The notes beneath the pieces were generated by a model. It was not told the origin of the DNA. It worked only from the letters and a program-made list of their open reading frames with translations, and made no database searches. From Acanthopleuribacter pedis (GTDB lineage Bacteria; Acidobacteriota; Holophagae; Acanthopleuribacterales; Acanthopleuribacteraceae): a stretch of DNA of 64,000 bases. Made by a program: the position numbers and the translations under genes. This document shows, one piece after another, positions 52,201 through 58,200 of the stretch. Position 1 is the first letter of the stretch, and the number at the start of each line of letters is the position of its first letter. Location: assembly GCF_017377855.1 (NCBI RefSeq), contig NZ_JAFREP010000030.1, forward strand, positions 62,001-126,000, in the 5' to 3' direction.

Positions 52201-55200
52201 CCGCGGAGCCCTTGATCACGCCGAGAATGCGGTCCCTGTCCGCGACCGCGTTGTGCAGCGGTTTGAGCAGGACCGCGCCGACACCTTCGGCGGGCACGTA
52301 GCCGTCGCCGCCGGCCCCAAAACTGGTGCACAGGCCCTGGCTGGAAAGGAACTGCTCCTGTGCGAGGAACACGTATTTGTTGGGATCGAGTGACGCGTTG
52401 ACCCCGCCCGCCAAGGCGACTTCACAGTCGCCCGTCAACAACGCATTGCAGGCCAGGTGAATCGCCGTTAAGGAGGAGGAACACATGGTGTCCACTGTCA
52501 GGCTCGGTCCCTTCAAATCAAAGAAGTAGGACACCCGGTTGGCGATGCCCGCGATGTTCCCCCAGGAGGCACGCGGGCCCTTCGGCCCCGCCTTCCGCGC
52601 ATTTTGGATTTGGTACTCGTACCACATGGCCCCGGCGAACACGCCGACCGTCTTATCGGCCAACGCCTTGCGGGTTATGCCGGCGTCTTCAAAGGTTTCC
52701 CAGGCGATTTCCAGAAACAGCCGGTCTTGGGGATCGAGTTTTACGGCATCCTTGGGGGCGATGTTGAAGAAAAGCGGATCAAACCTATGGATATCCTTAA
52801 GAAAACCGCCCCACTTGGCGTACACCCCGCCTTCCTTGTTGCGGTCGGGATGAAAATAGGGGCTGTGGTCCCAACGCTCGCGCGGAATCTCGGAGACACA
52901 GTTTCGACTTGCCAACAGGTTTGCCCAAAACTCGGATAAATCGGCTGCCTCGGGATAACGACCGCCTTGTCCGATGATGGCGATGTCCATGGGGCCGAAT
53001 GCCTCGGGTGAGACCGGCGCGAAGCGTTCCGGGAAACGACTGGTTTGGAAGGTGCCTCGCGTTTCTTCGACGACCGCGGGATCGGCAAGGTGCTCGGGCG
53101 CCTCGGCGGGTTCGGCAGGCGCCGGTTGGTCATTGAAGATCGTGGCAAGTCGGTCAGATTGGTCCGCCATGAAATAGTCGGCCAAAGCGTCGAGTGACGC
53201 GTACTCGAAGAGCAGTGTTTTCGATAAGTCGCCGAACTGTTCCTCGAGGCCGGACGTGTATTCGACGATGGTAAACGAATCGAGCCCGTAATTTCTCAGG
53301 TCCTCGTCGTTGGCAATTTCCGTCGGCGCGACTTTGAGGACCTCGGCCAGCTTCTGCTTAAGCAGCGCAAGTAACTGCCCTTTGAGTGGTTTTTCGCCGG
53401 CGACGGGCGGGGCGGCGGGGGCTTTTCCTTTAACGCGCGCTAGGTTCGGCTTTTCGGCCGGTTTCTCTTTCACCGGGGCGGTTCTGTCGAACAAACTTGC
53501 CTTGAGTCGCGCCAGGTGGCCTTGGAGCACGATGAGCTGGTCGTGGCCCGAGGCCAAGGCCTCGTCAAACGCGGCCAGGCCGACCTCGGTACGCATCGCC
53601 GCCATGCCGTTCGTACGGAACATGCGCCGTTCCACTCGGGCGTCAACCTGCATCCCGCCTTCCCGCCAAAGCGGCCAATCAACGGCAACGGTGCGACCGC
53701 GGCGTTCCCCGCTCGCGACCAGGCTGTTGCGGTAGGCGGCGAAGGCGTCCATGAAGGCATTGCCCGCGGCGTAATCGGCTTGCCCAACGTTGCCGAGCAC
53801 GCCGTAAATGGAAGCGAACAGCACGAAGAAATCAAGCGGTTCGTTCCCGATTGCACGGTCTAAGTTCACCAGCCCGTCGATCTTGGCGGCGAAAACCTCT
53901 TCAATTTCGGCGACATTTTTCTTAATTAACATCGCGTCGCGAATCACGCCCGCCGCGTGAATCACCCCGTCGAGGCGGCCGTACGTATGCCGAACCTTGG
54001 CGACGGCGGCGTCGACCTCGCGCGCGTGACTGACGTCGACGGTGATGTAGCGCGCCGTGGCACCCAACCCTTTCAGCTCGGCGAGCAGGGATGCGGCTTC
54101 GCCGTTTTCGTCGGAACGGCCCGTTAAAATGAGCGTGACGTTGGGGGTTCGCGCCAGGTGGCGCGAAAAGATGCGGCCCAGCCCGCCGCGGCCGCCGGTA
54201 ATCAGGTACACACCGTCCGGGCGAATGGGGGGAACATAATCCGCTTCGCGCGGCTGGGGTTCGGTCTCTTTGAGGACGGTGACCTGCCGTTCTCGATCCG
54301 CACCGTAGAGGATGTCGAGCACTTGATGGTGATCGCGCTGTTCCGCGAGCAGGATCTCGCCCAGCTCATCGATGGGGATGCCGGGATCGACGCGGATCAC
54401 CTTGCCCTGGATCTTCGGGTTCTCCTGAATCGCGGTTTTGAAGAGGCCGAGCAGGGTTTCATAGACGAAATCGAGTGGGTTGCGCCGCACGACTACCAGC
54501 AACCGACAGGGGGATTCCGGTTTGGCGTAAACCAGATTTACGATTTGTTCAAAGGTGCACAGGAACTGGCGGCGGGTACTCCCGGCCAAATCGTCGGGGT
54601 CAAGCGCGGGTAAGGGTTCATGGGTCGCGTGATCGAGCACCGAATTGAGGGCGGAACCCTCTTCCTCGGAGAAACCCGCCGTGAACAACAGGTTGCGGGA
54701 ATCGGGCCGGTGGGTCGTTTCATCGGCGTCACGTGGGAGGGGGGCGGGTTTTCGGCGGCGAATCGCGTACAGGATGCCGTCGCTTGACTCCGCCGTTTGC
54801 AAGAGCCGCGCGGTGAAATTTCGGAATGCGATGCAGGTACGGCCCGATTCGTCCAAAATCTCCATATCGAACTTGAGCAGCTCATTGTCGCCCGACGGGC
54901 CGGGCAACTGGCGCGCGTGGACGTAGCCGGATTTGGGTGTCTCGGCATGAATGGCGACCGAATCGACCGAGAAGGGTAGATAGGGTTTTGAGTTTCCGCC
55001 TTGGCGCGGTCGAACCGCGATTTGAAAGGCGGCGTCCATCATGCTGGGGTGGAGATGGTAAGCGGAAGCGCCGGCACGGGTTTTTTCCGGGAGTTCAATC
55101 CTGGCGAGGACCTCGCCTTCGCTGTAGCGAATTTCTTCGACCGCGGAGAAGCCGGCCCCGTAGGCAAAACCCAGTGCAAGGAAGCGTGCGTAAAAGGCCT

Positions 55201-58200
55201 GCTTCGACATCACGGAACGGCAGCGTTCGCGGACCGCGTCGAGGTCGGTGGTTGCGGCCGGTTCGAGACGGCCGCCCGTGCGCACGTGACCACGGCCGTG
55301 GACGCGTCGATCAGCCGGGTTGTCTTCCCGATGGGTATACACCTGAAACCCGATCCCGCCAGATTCCGGGTAAAGCGTGACTTGCACCTCACGGGCTTTT
55401 TCACCGAGCGCGATCGGATCACTCCAAACCAGGTTGCGCAAGTGGGTGATCCCACCCTTGACCGAGATCTCGGCGGCGGCGCGCGCCATTTCCATATAGG
55501 CCACGCCCGGCAGGATCTTCTCCTCGAGGATGACATGGTCGTAGAGAAAAAATTCCAGACCGTTGAAGGTGGACACGAATTGCTGTTCGTTGAAATCGGA
55601 AATGTTCTCGTGGACGAGCGGGTGGAGCGCGCTTTTGGTGCCGGTCCTCTCGATCTCAGGTTGGTTGTCCGGCAACCAGAAATGGTCCTTGGCGAACGGG
55701 TAGGTCGGCAGCACGGCGCGGCGGAAGCGGCCAAGCTGGAAGAAGCGGGCCCAGTCGACGGTGAAACCGGAGGCCCACATCATGGCGACCTTGCCGTAGT
55801 CTTTGACGGCCATCGCCGAGTCCACGACCGTGTCGGCGAGGTTTCCGTCCTTCAGGATGGCCATGCCGTTGGTGAGCCGATTGATATTTCCCCGGTAAAC
55901 GGAAGCGATATCCTGTTCGCCCATGCAAAAGCGGGTCAGTTTATCGATTAGCGACTGCTTGTCGTCGACCACAATGGCGAGCCGTTCCTCCATTTGCTCG
56001 CGACCGACCATGAGGGTGGCGGTGATTTCCGCCAGGGTGAGTGCGTCGTTTTCCGGGTCCGTCAGGAAGTCCATGTATTTGTTGGCGTAGGCGTTTAACT
56101 GTTCCTTGCGACGCACGGAGAGCAGGAAGATGTAGGGGCCTTCGAATTGGGGTTTTTGTGCCCGCGGGCCGCGGTACTCCTCCATGGCAACGTGCGCATT
56201 CGCGCCACCCGATCCGAAACTACTGACCCCGGCCCGCAGCGGCTTGCCGGGTTCGAGCGTTTTCCAGTCGCGGTTCTTGTCCACGATGTAGAAGGGACTG
56301 CCCTCGAGCTTAATTTGGGGATTGAGTTTCTTAAAATGGATGGTCGCGGGCAACGCGCGGTGGCGCAGACAGAGTGCGACCTTGATCAAACCGGCGACGC
56401 CGGCCGCGGCCTCGAGGTGGCCGATATTGGTTTTGATCGAGCCGAGCCCGCACCAGGGCGCTTGGGGTGACGGGGCGGCCGGCGCCCCGAAGGCCTGCTT
56501 CATGCCGCGCACTTCAATGGGATCGCCCAGGGAGGTGCCCGTCCCGTGGGCTTCGAGGTAACTGATTGTTTTGGGGTCGATACCGGCGTCGCGATAGGCT
56601 TCCTTCAAAAGCGCCGCCTGCTTGCCGGGGTTGGGCACGGTCAAACCGCCCGCCTGCCCGCCGTGATTGATGGCGGACCCTTTGATCACCGCGTAGATCT
56701 GATCGCCGTCGGCAATGGCACGTGCCAGCGGTTTGAGCAACACAATGCCCGCGCCCTCTCCGCGCACGTACCCGTTGGCGCTCTGGTCGAAGGTACTGCA
56801 GCGTCCGTCCTTTGACAGCATGCCCGCTTTGTAAAAGGCAATGGTGTTGGAGGGATGGCAAAGCAGGTTGATGCCGCCGACAAGTGCCGCTTGGCAGCGA
56901 CCCGCCCGCAGGGAATGCACCGCTTTCTGGACGGCGACCAGCGAGCTGGAACACGCCGTGTCAATCAGAATACTGGGCCCGTGAAAATCGAAGAAATAGG
57001 AAATGCGGTTGGGCAGAACGGCCATCGAGGTGCCGGTCCCGAAATGGGGTTCGATGCTTTCGAGATGGCGCTCGAGCAGGATGTTGTAATCGGAGCCGCT
57101 GGCGCCGATGAACACACCCATGTTACTGCCCGCGAGGCTCGAAACCGGATAACCCGCATCTTCAATCGTCTCCCAGCAGAGCTCGAGCAGGATGCGTTGT
57201 TGCGGGTCCATGAACTCCGCTTCTTTCGGTGAAATTCGGAAAAAGGCGGCGTCGAAACAGGCGATATCGTCCAAAAACCCGCCCTGGTCGATGCCTTGAT
57301 GTTCTTTGAACACATCGATTCCCGCGGGCCACTGCCATCGGCCCGGTGGTAACCCGTGGACCGCGTCCTTGCCGGCGCGCAAGAGTCCCCATAATCTTCC
57401 CGGGTTATCGACCCCGCCCGGGAAACGGCAACCCATGCCAATCATGGCCACCGCGTCGTCGGAGACGGGTTCGTCGTCGTTGGAAACGGGGGCGTCCGCG
57501 GCGGCGACGGAGCGCCGGTCGGCGGAGCGCCTGAGGACGGCGCGCCGGTCGACCCTATCCTCATCTGGGGTTGGGGAAGCCGGTGGAACGGGCGCCTCGT
57601 GCGTCCGCGGTTCCGGTTCGGCTAGATCCAGATGTTCTTTGAGGTAGGCGATGATCATGGCGGCGGTATTGTACTGGAAGAACATGGCCGTCTCGAATTC
57701 GAGCCGGTATTCGACCGTCAATTTTTCGGCAAGGGTGGTCATATCCGCGGAGTCGAGGCCCATCTCCATCAGGGGCAAATCGATGCCGACCTCGTCGCCG
57801 AGCATATGCCGCAATGTTTCGACGATAAATTGCTCGATTTCCACGGCCGTATAGGTCCTCGCGGGAGTTGCTTCCGTGCCCGCGGCGGTCTCCGGCTCGA
57901 AGCGCAGATCGTCGCGTTCACGACGCTCCAGATCGTAGCGAACCAAAACCCCGTTCCCGCGATTCACCTGATCGGCCGGCCGGTAGCCGGGAACCAGGCA
58001 ATCGATGCGGGCGCCGTGGCGTTCGTGGAAACGCAGAATGGGATCGACGATGCGGCCGTGTTCCCCCGTGTGGCGCAGGTACGCGTCAACGCTCATGTTC
58101 GCGGCGTGTTTGCCGAAATCCTTGAACAGCGTGACGCCGCAAACCTCTTCGATATCATCCGCCAAGGTACAGCGCTGGAGCATGAACTCCAGGAGTTGAT

